64,000 nt of DNA from the NCBI GenBank assembly GCA_002428965.1, contig DIYI01000009.1, positions 485,305 to 549,304 on the forward strand, read 5' to 3'. Under the pieces are notes generated by a model. The model made no database searches and was not told where the DNA came from. It saw nothing but the letters and a program-made list of their open reading frames with translations. Numbering within the stretch: position 1 is the first letter of the stretch; each line of letters starts with the position of its first letter. Shown piece by piece: positions 1 to 7,988 of this stretch. The position numbers were made by a program, and so were the translations under genes. The stretch is from Jejuia sp. UBA6058. GTDB lineage: Bacteria; Bacteroidota; Bacteroidia; Flavobacteriales; Flavobacteriaceae.

Positions 1-1
1 T

Positions 2-1195
2 ATTTCGGCTACCAAGGCTTCATTTGTAGAGACAATTAATACATTGCATCAAGACATTTCTACCGAAATACGCAATCGAATTATAAACATCCATATTAAT
101 GACCAAAAAAAGGTAGCGGATGAGGAAGTATGGTTTATTTATAATGCGGTTATTGACTATGGCTTTTATCGTATTGTAACCTACAATCAAGAAATAATTC
201 GCAGTAAAGGGAATACACCTTTTGCTATTAATAACTCTGACAATAAAAAATATCAACAAAAAGCAACAATACAGGAAATTAATGAATATAACCAGATAAT
301 ACAAAAAGTGAATTCTTACCCCGAAAATAGCAGAATATTTAAACAAAAGGTTGTAGAGCGCCTTCAGAACATCTACAATAAAATGAGCGCGCCACAAAAA
401 GCTAATGCGGAACCATTCCCTAAATTTCCTAAACAACAAAAAGCGACCAAAAAACAACTGGCTGAGTATAACAAGTTAGCTGTTTATTATAATAAAATGC
501 TCACCAACAAAGAGAATACACGCATTCTGATGCAAGATGTGGAGCAACTAAAATATATTTATAGTTTAATGACGGAAAAGCAACGTAAGAAAGCTGAACC
601 CTTTCCTAATTTTCCCCCTCCGCCAAAAGCACCAAAGTCACCAACTGCCCCTAAACCTCCAAAGGCTCCAAATACGAATGCTGAAATGACTGTACCCAAA
701 CCACCTAAACCAAGAATAAAAAGAGCAATTCAAACGCCTGATTCGTCTAAAACTGGATTTATTGAAATAAATGGTGAAGATTATTTCTATGCAATAAAAG
801 ATGGAAAAACGAAATATTATAACCGCTGGGGAATTGAAGTAGACAAACAAGGAAATAAATTATCAACGAAACAAACTGATGGCAAAAATGTTGTTGAAGG
901 ACAAAAAATATCAAAAGTCTATAAAAACAATAAAGTAGTTGCTGAATTCAAAAAAACTTGGGATGATAAAGAATTTAATCAGATCCCACCACCACCTCCG
1001 CCAAAACCAAAAGCTCCGTTAGACTATGTGATTGAAAAGGCCAAAGAAGGTGCATCGTTCTATTATAATGACAAAAAAATCACATCAGACAAAGCCATCG
1101 ATTTACTTAAAAATGATAAGAATCTACATATTTCTTCCAAATCGCAAAATGGAAAAGCGGTTGTGAAAATTCAAAATAAACCTATAACATTATAG
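2..1195 (+). CDS. C-terminal part of a Pro-rich repeat protein (5' end outside window)
   Basis: The frame is open to the left edge (codons before the TTG at 44 read I-S-A-T-K-A-S-F-V-E-T), so the gene starts outside the window. Two homologous ~70-residue segments each follow the pattern 'K-x-Q-(L/I)-x-E-Y-N ... (I)YNKM/IYSLM ... K-A-x-A-E-P-F-P-x-F-P'; each is followed by a Pro/Lys-rich linker. A glycine-containing 'EINGEDYFYAIKDGKTKYYNRWG' type block comes next and a ~50-residue tail with 'FYYNDKKITSDKA'. From memory, such tails occur at the C-terminus of flavobacterial M56 (BlaR1-like) peptidases and ExbD-like proteins; which one this is cannot be decided because the N-terminal part is missing. 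No membrane segment lies in the visible part. A good terminator follows. Confidence 0.6.
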   Translation: MSATKASFVETINTLHQDISTEIRNRIINIHINDQKKVADEEVWFIYNAVIDYGFYRIVTYNQEIIRSKGNTPFAINNSDNKKYQQKATIQEINEYNQIIQKVNSYPENSRIFKQKVVERLQNIYNKMSAPQKANAEPFPKFPKQQKATKKQLAEYNKLAVYYNKMLTNKENTRILMQDVEQLKYIYSLMTEKQRKKAEPFPNFPPPPKAPKSPTAPKPPKAPNTNAEMTVPKPPKPRIKRAIQTPDSSKTGFIEINGEDYFYAIKDGKTKYYNRWGIEVDKQGNKLSTKQTDGKNVVEGQKISKVYKNNKVVAEFKKTWDDKEFNQIPPPPPPKPKAPLDYVIEKAKEGASFYYNDKKITSDKAIDLLKNDKNLHISSKSQNGKAVVKIQNKPITL

Positions 1196-1212
1196 ATCTA
1201 CATAGCCAATTT

Positions 1213-1246
1213 AAGGTTGGTATAAGTAAAATATGCCGACCTTTTT
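1213..1246 (+). terminator. Rho-independent terminator
   Basis: Stem AAGGTTGG (1213-1220) with CCGACCTT (1236-1243), one T-G wobble, followed by a run of T. It closes the partial gene ending at 1195. Confidence 0.8.
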
Positions 1247-1312
1247 CTAAAAAAATGTAACAAAACAACTGCTTTAACGTTCTAATAGTCAATCAATCAA
1301 AAACCTATCAGT

Positions 1313-2413
1313 ATGTTAAAGCGCTTTTTTATTATCTGTTCTGGAGCAGATACCGATATTCTTGACAAATGCTCTTCTGGGGAGCAAAATAAATATGCAG
1401 GTATTGGTGCCACTGTATTTTTTACTGCAGCAATGGCATTTATTGCTGCGGGTTATGCACTTTACACAGTTTTTGACAATATATTTGCAGCTATATTTTT
1501 TGGTTTAATTTGGGGGCTTCTAATTTTTAATTTAGACCGCTACATCGTATCCACAATAAAAAAAACAGGCAGTGCTTTGGATGAGTTTATTAAGGCTTCT
1601 CCAAGAATTATCTTAGCCGTAATTATTGCCATAGTAATCGCAAAACCCTTGGAGTTAAAGATTTTTGAGAAGGAAATTAATCAAGTCCTTCTAGAAGAGA
1701 AAAATGCTATGACTTTGGCTAATAAAAATCAAATAGCAGAACAATTTACACCTGAAATTACTTCACTCCAAAATGACATCGCATCTCTAGAAAAACAAAT
1801 TGCGGATAAAGAAACTGAAGTCAATAATTTATATGATATATATATTTCTGAAGCCGAAGGAACTGCGGGCACTAAACTTTTAGGAAAAGGTCCGGTTTAT
1901 AAAGAAAAACGAGATAAACACGATGCGGCTCTTTCAGACTTACAAACACTCAAAGCTGAAAATAGAGATAAAATCCAAGTGGCGGAGACCAAAATTGTGG
2001 AATTACAAAAAGGCTATAGTACACAAGTAATGGACACCCAGCCAATAATTTCAAATTTTGATGGCTTAATGGCTCGTGTTAATGCTTTAGACAAATTGCC
2101 CTGGTTACCATCTTTTTTCATATTCTTACTATTTCTGGCAATAGAAACAGCACCAATTTTTGCAAAGTTAATATCACCCAAAGGCGTTTATGATTATAAA
2201 TTGGAAGACGAGGAAGAGACAATAAAACACTTGATTCTGCAAAATAAGCACCAGAGATCTGTAATTCTTAAAACTGAAAACACCATAAATGATAATGTAT
2301 ATGGTGATATTGAAACTGATGAAGAGTTATTTACCTATAAAAGCAAAAAAGCCCGCGAATTGCTACAAATGCAGGCCGATGCGTTTTATAAAAAACAGAA
2401 ATCTATTTTATAA
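1313..2413 (+). CDS. DUF4407 family membrane protein
   Basis: A 366-residue protein. The N-terminal part has 'CSGADTDILDKC', two or three hydrophobic segments (about residues 30-80 and 90-110) and 'FNLDRYIVSTIKK', the typical DUF4407 start. A long charged helical region follows (residues ~125-240, likely coiled coil, outside the membrane), then another membrane segment with 'WLPSFFIFLLFLAIETAPIFAKLISPKG' and a cytoplasmic tail. The family function is unknown. It is convergent with the STAS gene: the TAA stop at 2411-2413 directly abuts the STAS stop. Confidence 0.85.
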   Translation: MLKRFFIICSGADTDILDKCSSGEQNKYAGIGATVFFTAAMAFIAAGYALYTVFDNIFAAIFFGLIWGLLIFNLDRYIVSTIKKTGSALDEFIKASPRIILAVIIAIVIAKPLELKIFEKEINQVLLEEKNAMTLANKNQIAEQFTPEITSLQNDIASLEKQIADKETEVNNLYDIYISEAEGTAGTKLLGKGPVYKEKRDKHDAALSDLQTLKAENRDKIQVAETKIVELQKGYSTQVMDTQPIISNFDGLMARVNALDKLPWLPSFFIFLLFLAIETAPIFAKLISPKGVYDYKLEDEEETIKHLILQNKHQRSVILKTENTINDNVYGDIETDEELFTYKSKKARELLQMQADAFYKKQKSIL

Positions 2414-2692
2414 TTAAGCAGCTTCTGATGTATTGAAATGATCATAAAGTTCTTTACATCCTAAACCAATAATGCTAAGCTTTTTTTGTTGATCCATCGC
2501 CAAATTGTGAAGCTCTTTTAACGCCTCAACACCTTTTGCATCAATAGCCTGAACTTCATCAATATCTATCGTAAGGGTTTCTAGAGATTGTAGTGCCTCA
2601 GCAATTCTTTCTTTAAAGAATAATACATTTTCGTCTTTTAAAGCACCAATAAGTTTGTAATAATTGTTACGAACAGTAATTCTTAATTCCAT
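2414..2692 (-). CDS. STAS-domain protein (anti-sigma antagonist-like)
   Basis: A 92-residue single STAS domain (beta strand 'MELRITVRNNYYKLIGAL', then 'TLTIDIDEVQAIDAKGVEALKELHNLA'). In SpoIIAA-type antagonists the phosphorylated Ser/Thr sits in a D-S-(S/T)-G motif; here the corresponding site is 'AIDAKGVEAL', so that Ser is replaced by Ala. It is a paralogue of the gene at 2843-3130: both end in 'GLGCKELYDHF' plus a short tail ending E-A-A. No anti-sigma kinase or phosphatase lies nearby. Loss of the phosphosite suggests a binding or scaffold role rather than a phospho-switch (inference). Confidence 0.8.
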   Translation of the reverse strand: MELRITVRNNYYKLIGALKDENVLFFKERIAEALQSLETLTIDIDEVQAIDAKGVEALKELHNLAMDQQKKLSIIGLGCKELYDHFNTSEAA

Positions 2693-2711
2693 ATTAAAAG
2701 TGGTTTTTGAA

Positions 2712-2733
2712 CGATAAAATTTGGGTTTTATCG
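2712..2733 (-). promoter_or_regulatory. Hairpin in the leader of the STAS gene
   Basis: Perfect inverted repeat CGATAAAA (2712-2719) / TTTTATCG (2726-2733) with a 6-nt loop, 20-41 bp upstream of the STAS start at 2692. It could be an operator or a leader hairpin; there is no T-run on the transcribed strand to make it a terminator. Confidence 0.35.
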
Positions 2734-2842
2734 ATAAATTAGTGGATAAATATACAAAAATTAATTAAAATTCTTACTTTTTTGTATATAAAGTAGTATT
2801 TTAGATTCATTGAAAGAGTTTAGTTGTCAAGACAATTCAACT

Positions 2843-3130
2843 CTACGCTGCTTCATTAGTGGATCTAAAGTGATCATATAACTCTTTACAACCCAATCCG
2901 ACAATAGAGAAATTAACTTTCTTCTCTAGTGACAACTTATGAAGATTAGCAAGGGCATTAACCCCAGAACGATCTACATGATTTAAATCTTCTATACTAA
3001 GTGTAATTGTGGAGTGTGTTTGAAATACGTCTCTAAATTCAGATTGCAAAACATGAACAGTTTTCTTGTTCAGAGCACCTTTTAATTTGAAGAAATTATT
3101 GTACGAGGTAATTCTTAAATCCATAAACAT
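2843..3130 (-). CDS. STAS-domain protein, paralogue of downstream gene
   Basis: A 95-residue STAS domain with the same layout as the 2414-2692 protein ('MDLRITSYNNFFKLKGALN ... GLGCKELYDHFRSTNEAA'). The switch motif region reads 'HVDRSGVNALANLH', which keeps the Ser (D-R-S-G), unlike the neighbour's D-A-K-G. So one paralogue of the pair may be phosphorylatable and the other not. The first ATG (3130) and the ATG two codons later (3124, giving 'MDLRIT' as in the paralogue) are both possible starts. The 150-bp gap to the second gene argues for separate transcription or a long leader. Confidence 0.8.
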   Translation of the reverse strand: MFMDLRITSYNNFFKLKGALNKKTVHVLQSEFRDVFQTHSTITLSIEDLNHVDRSGVNALANLHKLSLEKKVNFSIVGLGCKELYDHFRSTNEAA

Positions 3131-3341
3131 AAATTTTTTAATTTAACGATAAATCTGGGCTATTAATCTTCTGATTATGAAAGCAATATAAAAAGTAAAA
3201 ATGAACTATTTTTAAGTTTTCGACCAGATGAAAGTAAGATCAGATTAAAATTATCCTGATGTCAATTTAATCGATAACTAACATTTTTTAAGTCTAATTT
3301 TAACTACATTTACAGTAAATAATTTTTAAAACTCCTACTTA

Positions 3342-3776
3342 ATGAGAACTTTAGCCTTACTTATTTGCTTTACAATCTCTTTTGCAACATACGCACAAAT
3401 TGCTAATAAAGAAGCTGATGTTAAAGCCATAAATAAAGTACTAAAAAAAGCCCGTATAGCTTGGTCTAAAAATGATATTGAGGGATTTATGGACAGCTAC
3501 TGGAAAAGTGATTCGCTGGCATTTTACGGAAAAAAAGGCGTTACTTATGGTTGGGAAAACACCTTAGACAATTACCTTACATACTATCCCACAGCTGCAT
3601 ATACTGGCACGTTAAGTTTTAAAATAAACGCTATCAATAACATTGCTCCAGACTGTTATTATGTTTTAGGAGAATTCCACATAAAAAGAGATATTGGAAA
3701 TGCAGACGGTATTTTTATGCTGGTCTTTAAAAAGATTAACGGTGAGTGGAAAATCATTGCCGATACTTCAGCTTAA
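3342..3776 (+). CDS. Secreted SnoaL/DUF4440-like (NTF2-fold) protein
   Basis: A 144-residue protein with a cleavable signal peptide (MRTLALLICFTISFATYA-Q). The rest fits a small NTF2-like cone fold: helix 'EADVKAINKVLKKARIAWSKNDIEGFMDSYWKSD', then strands ending in 'DGIFMLVFKKINGEWKIIADTSA', the usual C-terminal strand pair of the DUF4440/SnoaL group. The enzymatic role is unknown; many secreted members have none proven. A small membrane protein gene follows after 16 bp. Confidence 0.8.
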   Translation: MRTLALLICFTISFATYAQIANKEADVKAINKVLKKARIAWSKNDIEGFMDSYWKSDSLAFYGKKGVTYGWENTLDNYLTYYPTAAYTGTLSFKINAINNIAPDCYYVLGEFHIKRDIGNADGIFMLVFKKINGEWKIIADTSA

Positions 3777-3792
3777 AATATTACTTAGCTAT

Positions 3793-3933
3793 ATGAAATA
3801 CAGCTATAAAGTAGTGCTAATGATTGTTCTTGCATGCATTACAATTTATGGATTGGTAACTGGGAAGTTTCTGTTTTTGGTTTTTATGTTTCCGCTTGGT
3901 CTTGGATTATTTAATAGGAAAAAGCAGGAATAG
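3793..3933 (+). CDS. Small membrane protein (46 aa)
   Basis: Starts at the ATG at 3793 (MKYSYKVVLMIVLACITIYGLVTGK) and has two hydrophobic segments ending in 'GLFNRKKQE'. A longer frame from 3694 overlaps the upstream gene and is not supported. Its position 16 bp after the NTF2-like gene on the same strand suggests co-transcription. No family recognised. Confidence 0.5.
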   Translation: MKYSYKVVLMIVLACITIYGLVTGKFLFLVFMFPLGLGLFNRKKQE

Positions 3934-3935
3934 AC

Positions 3936-4304
3936 TTAAAGTACCTCTAATTCTTCTCGCATTTTTTTGGTCATCCCTTTTACAACCATATCGTAAGAAT
4001 GATCTATCAACTCTTTCACAAACTGAGAAGATAATTCGCCTTTATAAATATCAACGGTATTCCAATGTTTATTACTAACATAAGGTCCTGCATAAATACT
4101 CTCATACCTTTCACGAAGTTCGTCGGTATACTCAGGGTCGCACTTAAGCATAATAGTATCTTCTCCCTTATCCCATGAGCGTAATGGCGCTAGTGCGAAC
4201 ATTTTGGTTAGCACCTTAAACACCAAAGTACTTTCATCAAAAGGAAAGCTTTCAGAACTCCCCTTTTTGCTTAGGCAATATGCTCTTAGTTGTTCTATAT
4301 CCAT
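3936..4304 (-). CDS. MmcQ/YjbR family protein
   Basis: A 122-residue DUF419-type protein: 'MDIEQLRAYCLSKKGSSESFPF' at the start, 'KMFAL', 'LKCDPEY', 'GPYVSNKHWNTVDI' in the centre and 'HSYDMVVKGMTKK' at the end are the family landmarks (CyaY-like fold; called DNA-binding because of structural similarity only). Its start overlaps the stop of the upstream membrane protein by about 10 bp, so both are co-transcribed. Confidence 0.88.
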   Translation of the reverse strand: MDIEQLRAYCLSKKGSSESFPFDESTLVFKVLTKMFALAPLRSWDKGEDTIMLKCDPEYTDELRERYESIYAGPYVSNKHWNTVDIYKGELSSQFVKELIDHSYDMVVKGMTKKMREELEVL

Positions 4305-4588
4305 AGTAGGCCTGATAAAATAAATAAAACTATAGCAGAATTAATTACTAATGTCCAGATATTGATCAATTTGTTAATTCTTACTTTATCCGAAACAATT
4401 TTTTTCAGAATCCAATCTAATAGCTCCCATAACAGAGCAATAAAAATCGTAAAGAAAGGAATAACAAATCCCAATGGTGGCGTATGGCTATTAATCAATC
4501 CAAATTTCAGTATTGAATAAATAGTAAAGATTAAACCAATTAAATAGACTATTGTTTTAAATATATCATAAGCAGAAAACCTTCCCAT
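4295..4588 (-). CDS. Small hydrophobic membrane protein
   Basis: 97 residues with about three membrane segments (residues ~10-30, 38-58, 72-96) and a short charged loop 'KKIVSDKVRINK'. The gene overlaps the start of the MmcQ/YjbR gene and starts 20 bp after the DUF4230 gene stops. No family recognised. Confidence 0.6.
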   Translation of the reverse strand: MGRFSAYDIFKTIVYLIGLIFTIYSILKFGLINSHTPPLGFVIPFFTIFIALLWELLDWILKKIVSDKVRINKLINIWTLVINSAIVLFILSGLLWI

Positions 4589-4608
4589 AAAATTTAATTA
4601 ACCTTTAA

Positions 4609-5217
4609 TTATTCTAACTTCTTGACATCTTGATTTTCTATTTTTAAAGCCGAATAATCTAAAGTCCATCCAATAGTTTCAACAATGGTTTCAATCAATA
4701 AAATAGTTTCCAAAGCTTCCTGTTGTGCTATTTGAATGAGTCCACTCTCAGGTATTTTATCTTTAATATGCACCTTAGCTTCGTTGTGTAAATCGGTTAA
4801 ATCACTAGCTTCAAACTTATTAAAATAGCCGTCAGATTTGTCATAATAATTCAAATTTGTTTCTATGGATAACACCTCTGGTTGCGGAAAATGTTCTAAA
4901 ATAATTTGTTTTTTATCCTTATCCGAAGTCAATTGAATTTTAGACAAATCGTACCCAACATGTGCTTTTGCATTTATAACAACTAGAGCTTTTTTCTTAC
5001 TAGAAATTAGTTTTAAAAACTTTTGCTTTACATCTTCATAATGATAAATCTCAGCAAAATCACCTTCCACGGTAATAAACTTACACACCTTTTTAATCTT
5101 GTTTAAAAGAATGGTGGATTGTGAATTCACAAGCTGCTTTTTCTTAAAAGATTTAAGGATAGTAACGATTCCAAGCGTCACCAAAACAGCAATAACTATG
5201 GCAATAAAGATTTCCAT
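4609..5217 (-). CDS. DUF4230 family membrane-anchored protein
   Basis: 202 residues with one N-terminal membrane anchor (FIAIVIAVLVTLGIVTILKSF) and a soluble domain with 'VCKFITVEGDFAEIYHYED', 'KKALVVINAKAHVGYDL' and 'LPQPEVLSIE'-like blocks that match DUF4230 (function unknown). It directly follows the cyclase gene (CAT start at 5215-5217, upstream stop at 5218-5220), so they form one operon with hemW. Confidence 0.85.
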   Translation of the reverse strand: MEIFIAIVIAVLVTLGIVTILKSFKKKQLVNSQSTILLNKIKKVCKFITVEGDFAEIYHYEDVKQKFLKLISSKKKALVVINAKAHVGYDLSKIQLTSDKDKKQIILEHFPQPEVLSIETNLNYYDKSDGYFNKFEASDLTDLHNEAKVHIKDKIPESGLIQIAQQEALETILLIETIVETIGWTLDYSALKIENQDVKKLE

Positions 5218-5967
5218 CTAATTGATAATTTTATATAAAACAGGTCTACTTGGAGCTGCATCATTCTCAAAAGGGGCTAGCTGTAAATTTAGGAAATACG
5301 TCCCATCCTCTATTTTATTTGACACATAAATAAACTCAGTAATTGTTGCATCCAACCTTATTTCCTTTGAAGTATTCCAAAACGCATTGTGTGCCAATAA
5401 TTGACATTCATCTTTTTCTTTATCAACACTTGGTAAATCTATTAAAAGGTGCTTTACCCCTTTTTTAACCAACAATTCTACCGCCTCTTTTTTGAAATAT
5501 GGCCAATTGGTATTGGAATACTGCTTTGTAAATTTTTCTCTTGTATTTGGGATTGTTCGTATTACAATAGCATCTCTCTTTTTATTGCCAATAGCAAATT
5601 GAATCTGCTTTTTTGAAATCACAAAATCGTCACCCATTTTCTCAGGTGCCACGGTAACTACCTCGGCTAAAAAAAAGAACTCTTTTAGATTTTGATTTAT
5701 GGAATGTATTTCCTCTGTTATATGACCTACACATTCTGTATGTGTTCCATGGGCGTGCGGATTAAATTCAATAGAATTAAAATTAATACAAGCACCATCC
5801 TTTACGGTCGCTATCCAATCACCATCTTTTTCAGGCTCGATTTTGGGCTCGCCGATATACCAAGCATTTACGGTATCTTTTGAAGCCTTAACAGGAATTG
5901 AAATATCTAAAGGTTGTGATAAATCAATCTGTAACTTTCTAGAATTGTATTGTATTGTTGCTATCAA
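5218..5967 (-). CDS. Cyclase/kynurenine-formamidase-fold metal hydrolase
   Basis: 249 residues of the cyclase superfamily (Zn/Mn hydrolases acting on N-formylkynurenine, isatin and related amides). The metal motif, usually H-x-G-T-H-x-D, reads H-A-H-G-T-H-T-E: the Asp is Glu. Other family blocks are 'PLDISIPV' near the N-terminus, 'GVKHLLIDLPSVDKE' and 'LLAHNAFW' near the C-terminus. There are no kynurenine pathway genes around; it overlaps the end of hemW by 4 bp, so the substrate is unknown. Confidence 0.8.
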   Translation of the reverse strand: MIATIQYNSRKLQIDLSQPLDISIPVKASKDTVNAWYIGEPKIEPEKDGDWIATVKDGACINFNSIEFNPHAHGTHTECVGHITEEIHSINQNLKEFFFLAEVVTVAPEKMGDDFVISKKQIQFAIGNKKRDAIVIRTIPNTREKFTKQYSNTNWPYFKKEAVELLVKKGVKHLLIDLPSVDKEKDECQLLAHNAFWNTSKEIRLDATITEFIYVSNKIEDGTYFLNLQLAPFENDAAPSRPVLYKIIN

Positions 5968-7157
5968 GATAGATTTATTTTAAAGAGATTTGAAGCAATA
6001 CCATCGCTTAAAAATTTACCCTTTTTAGTGGTTAACAGTGTGTCATCATCAATATACAACAAATGTTCATTTATAAAAACTTCAGCCTGTTGTAAAAGGT
6101 ATTTTTTATAGTTACTCCCAAAATCAGCCTTAACCTTTTCTAGAGATACACCCCAAATCGTTCTTAAACCGGTCATGATGTACTCATTAAACCTATCTGT
6201 TACTGTAAGTGTTTCTATTTCTGAAGGAAGCTTATTTTGTTGAATACTCTTAGCATATTTCGTATTGTTAGACACATTCCAACTACGCTGGTCACCATTA
6301 TAGGAATGTGCTGAAGGTCCAATACCCAAATAAGGCTTCCCCTGCCAATAAGCCGAATTATTTTTGCTGAAATAGTTTGGTTTTCCAAAATTAGACAACT
6401 CATAGTTAACAAATCCTTCTTCTTCAAGTTTATCCACCAAAATATGAAACTGTTCTTCCGCCAAATCATCATCTACATTATCAACGATTCCTTTTTTTAT
6501 AAACGACTCTAAAGCTGTTTTAGGTTCTACAGTTAGCGCATAACATGAAATGTGGGATACTTCAAAACTTAACGCCGTTTCAATATTCTCAATCCATTCT
6601 TTATTTGAAAGTCCAGGAATACCATAAATTAAGTCTATTGAAATATTATCAAAATGTTTTATAGCTTCTTTCAAACAGGATTTTGCTTCTTCAGCATTAT
6701 GAGCACGATTCATCAGTTTTAAATCTCTCTCAAAAAAGGACTGTACACCTATACTTAATCTGTTTATTAGTGTGTTTGCTAAATCGTTTATTTGTTTTAA
6801 GGATAAATCGTCAGGATTAGCTTCTAAAGTAATTTCGGGGTTTTCAACTACCTTAAAATTGTTATAAACAGCATCAATCAATAATTGTATTTCACTTTTA
6901 GTTAAAAGAGAAGGTGTGCCGCCTCCAAAATATATGGTTTCTACAGTTGTGTTTTGAAGTTCATCTTTTCGCAGTTCTAATTCTTTAGTTAAACATTGCA
7001 ATAATTCGTCTTTCTTTTTCAAAGAGGTGGAAAAGTGAAAATCACAATAATGGCAAGCTTGCTTGCAGAAAGGTATATGGATGTAGATCCCAGCAGCCCC
7101 TCCTAACCTCCCCAAAGGGGAGGAACTTCTACTCAAGCCCTTAATTTTTTCAGTCAT
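5964..7157 (-). CDS. hemW: HemW-like radical SAM protein (coproporphyrinogen III oxidase family)
   Basis: A 397-residue radical SAM protein with the cluster motif C31-x3-C35-x2-C38 ('PFCKQACHYCDFHF'), the SAM-binding 'TIYFGGGTPSLL', and 'LSIGVQSFF' and 'ISIDLIYGIPG' blocks, ending in the HemN/W winged-helix domain. HemW is now thought to be a haem chaperone rather than an oxidase. The usual protein begins near 'AGIYIHIPFC'; here ~20 extra residues (with 'SSSPLGRLGG') come from a GC-rich dispersed repeat at 7094-7125. An alternative later start cannot be excluded. It overlaps the upstream small membrane gene by 8 bp. Confidence 0.92.
   Translation of the reverse strand: MTEKIKGLSRSSSPLGRLGGAAGIYIHIPFCKQACHYCDFHFSTSLKKKDELLQCLTKELELRKDELQNTTVETIYFGGGTPSLLTKSEIQLLIDAVYNNFKVVENPEITLEANPDDLSLKQINDLANTLINRLSIGVQSFFERDLKLMNRAHNAEEAKSCLKEAIKHFDNISIDLIYGIPGLSNKEWIENIETALSFEVSHISCYALTVEPKTALESFIKKGIVDNVDDDLAEEQFHILVDKLEEEGFVNYELSNFGKPNYFSKNNSAYWQGKPYLGIGPSAHSYNGDQRSWNVSNNTKYAKSIQQNKLPSEIETLTVTDRFNEYIMTGLRTIWGVSLEKVKADFGSNYKKYLLQQAEVFINEHLLYIDDDTLLTTKKGKFLSDGIASNLFKINLS
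7094..7125. repeat. GC-rich dispersed palindromic repeat, copy 1
   Basis: CAGCCCC-TCCTAACC-TCCCCAAAGGGGAGG, with inner palindrome CCTCCCCAAAGGGGAGG, in strongly AT-rich surroundings. It is read through by the first codons of hemW. The same unit, inverted, lies at 7411-7438. Such CCCTAACCCCCAAAGGG-type units are scattered in many Bacteroidetes genomes. Confidence 0.75.
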
Positions 7158-7383
7158 TTGTAACCCTTCTAAAGTTTGGATTAAATTTTCTTTTAACCAC
7201 TAGTCTTCTTTGGAAAGCTAAGTAAACTGAATATCCATAGACACCAAAGGCAAACACAATAAAAAACCAGATAAATTTATCTCTTTTTAGTTTAAATTTT
7301 GTCAAATAAAGTTCTCGACCAAAATAAAACAAGAAGCCAACTCTTAAAATAGATATTATTTGAAGTAAATTAAAGTGATACAA
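7150..7383 (-). CDS. Small membrane protein between ruvC and hemW
   Basis: 77 residues, two hydrophobic segments ('LLQIISILRVGFLFYFG' and 'FIWFFIVFAFGVYGYSVYLAF') and a basic tail. It overlaps hemW by 8 bp and is bracketed by two inverted GC-rich repeats. No family recognised. Confidence 0.5.
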   Translation of the reverse strand: MYHFNLLQIISILRVGFLFYFGRELYLTKFKLKRDKFIWFFIVFAFGVYGYSVYLAFQRRLVVKRKFNPNFRRVTND

Positions 7384-7400
7384 GAAGTAGGGTTTAACTT

Positions 7401-7988
7401 TTATTTTTTTATTCCCCCTTTGGGGGTTAGGGGGCTTGTAATTGTTCTTTCTGGATTTTGCTTCACAAAACTAGCCCATCCAGAATAGCTTTTGCCAACT
7501 TCAATTCTACCTGAATTATAAAAGTGACAAACTGCAGCTGCTAAACCATCTGTAGCATCTAAATTTTTAGGTAAGGTTTTCAACCCTAAAAGCCCTTGTA
7601 ACATTTTTGCAACTTGCTCTTTACTAGCATTTCCATTGCCAGTTATCGCCATTTTTATTTTCTTAGGAAGATATTCCGTTATAGGTATTTGCCTGCTTAA
7701 ACCTGCTGCCATGGCTACTCCTTGGGCACGACCTAATTTAAGCATACTTTGCACATTTTTACCATAAAATGGTGCTTCAATAGCGATTTCATCAGGATGA
7801 TGCGTGTCAATCAGTTCAATAGTGCGCTCAAAGATGAGCTTTAACTTTATATAGTGATCATCATATTTTTGAAGATTCAACTCATTTAATTGTAAAAAGG
7901 TCATAGTTTTCCCAACAACTTTTATGAGCCCAAACCCCATAATCGTTGTTCCTGGATCTATTCCTAAGATAATACGCTCTTTATTCAT
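7401..7988 (-). CDS. ruvC: Holliday junction endonuclease RuvC
   Basis: Starts at the ATG at 7988 (MNKERIILGIDPGTTIMGFG), because its ATG overlaps the upstream TGA (ATGA); a longer frame to 8009 is not needed. The RNase H-like fold is visible: catalytic D11 in 'GIDPGTT', Glu in 'DEIAIEAPFYGKN', 'SMLKLGRAQGVAMAAG', and the C-terminal acidic pair in 'NLDATDGLAAAVCHF'. It resolves Holliday junctions with RuvAB. The last ~12 residues ('TSPLTPKGGIKK') are encoded by a dispersed GC-rich repeat, so the natural end was probably earlier. Confidence 0.95.
   Translation of the reverse strand: MNKERIILGIDPGTTIMGFGLIKVVGKTMTFLQLNELNLQKYDDHYIKLKLIFERTIELIDTHHPDEIAIEAPFYGKNVQSMLKLGRAQGVAMAAGLSRQIPITEYLPKKIKMAITGNGNASKEQVAKMLQGLLGLKTLPKNLDATDGLAAAVCHFYNSGRIEVGKSYSGWASFVKQNPERTITSPLTPKGGIKK
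7411..7438. repeat. GC-rich dispersed palindromic repeat, copy 2 (inverted)
   Basis: ATTCCCCC-TTTGGGGG-TTAGGGGG-CTTG, the reverse complement type of the unit at 7094-7125. It lies inside the 3' end of ruvC and encodes its last residues. Confidence 0.75.

Noticed and set aside
2821..2842. TTGTC/GACAA stem after the second STAS gene as a terminator
   Set aside because: Too short (5 bp) and without T-run to call with confidence.
3694..3792. Longer N-terminus of the 46-aa membrane protein
   Set aside because: It is out of frame inside the NTF2-like gene; the ATG at 3793 gives a compact membrane protein.
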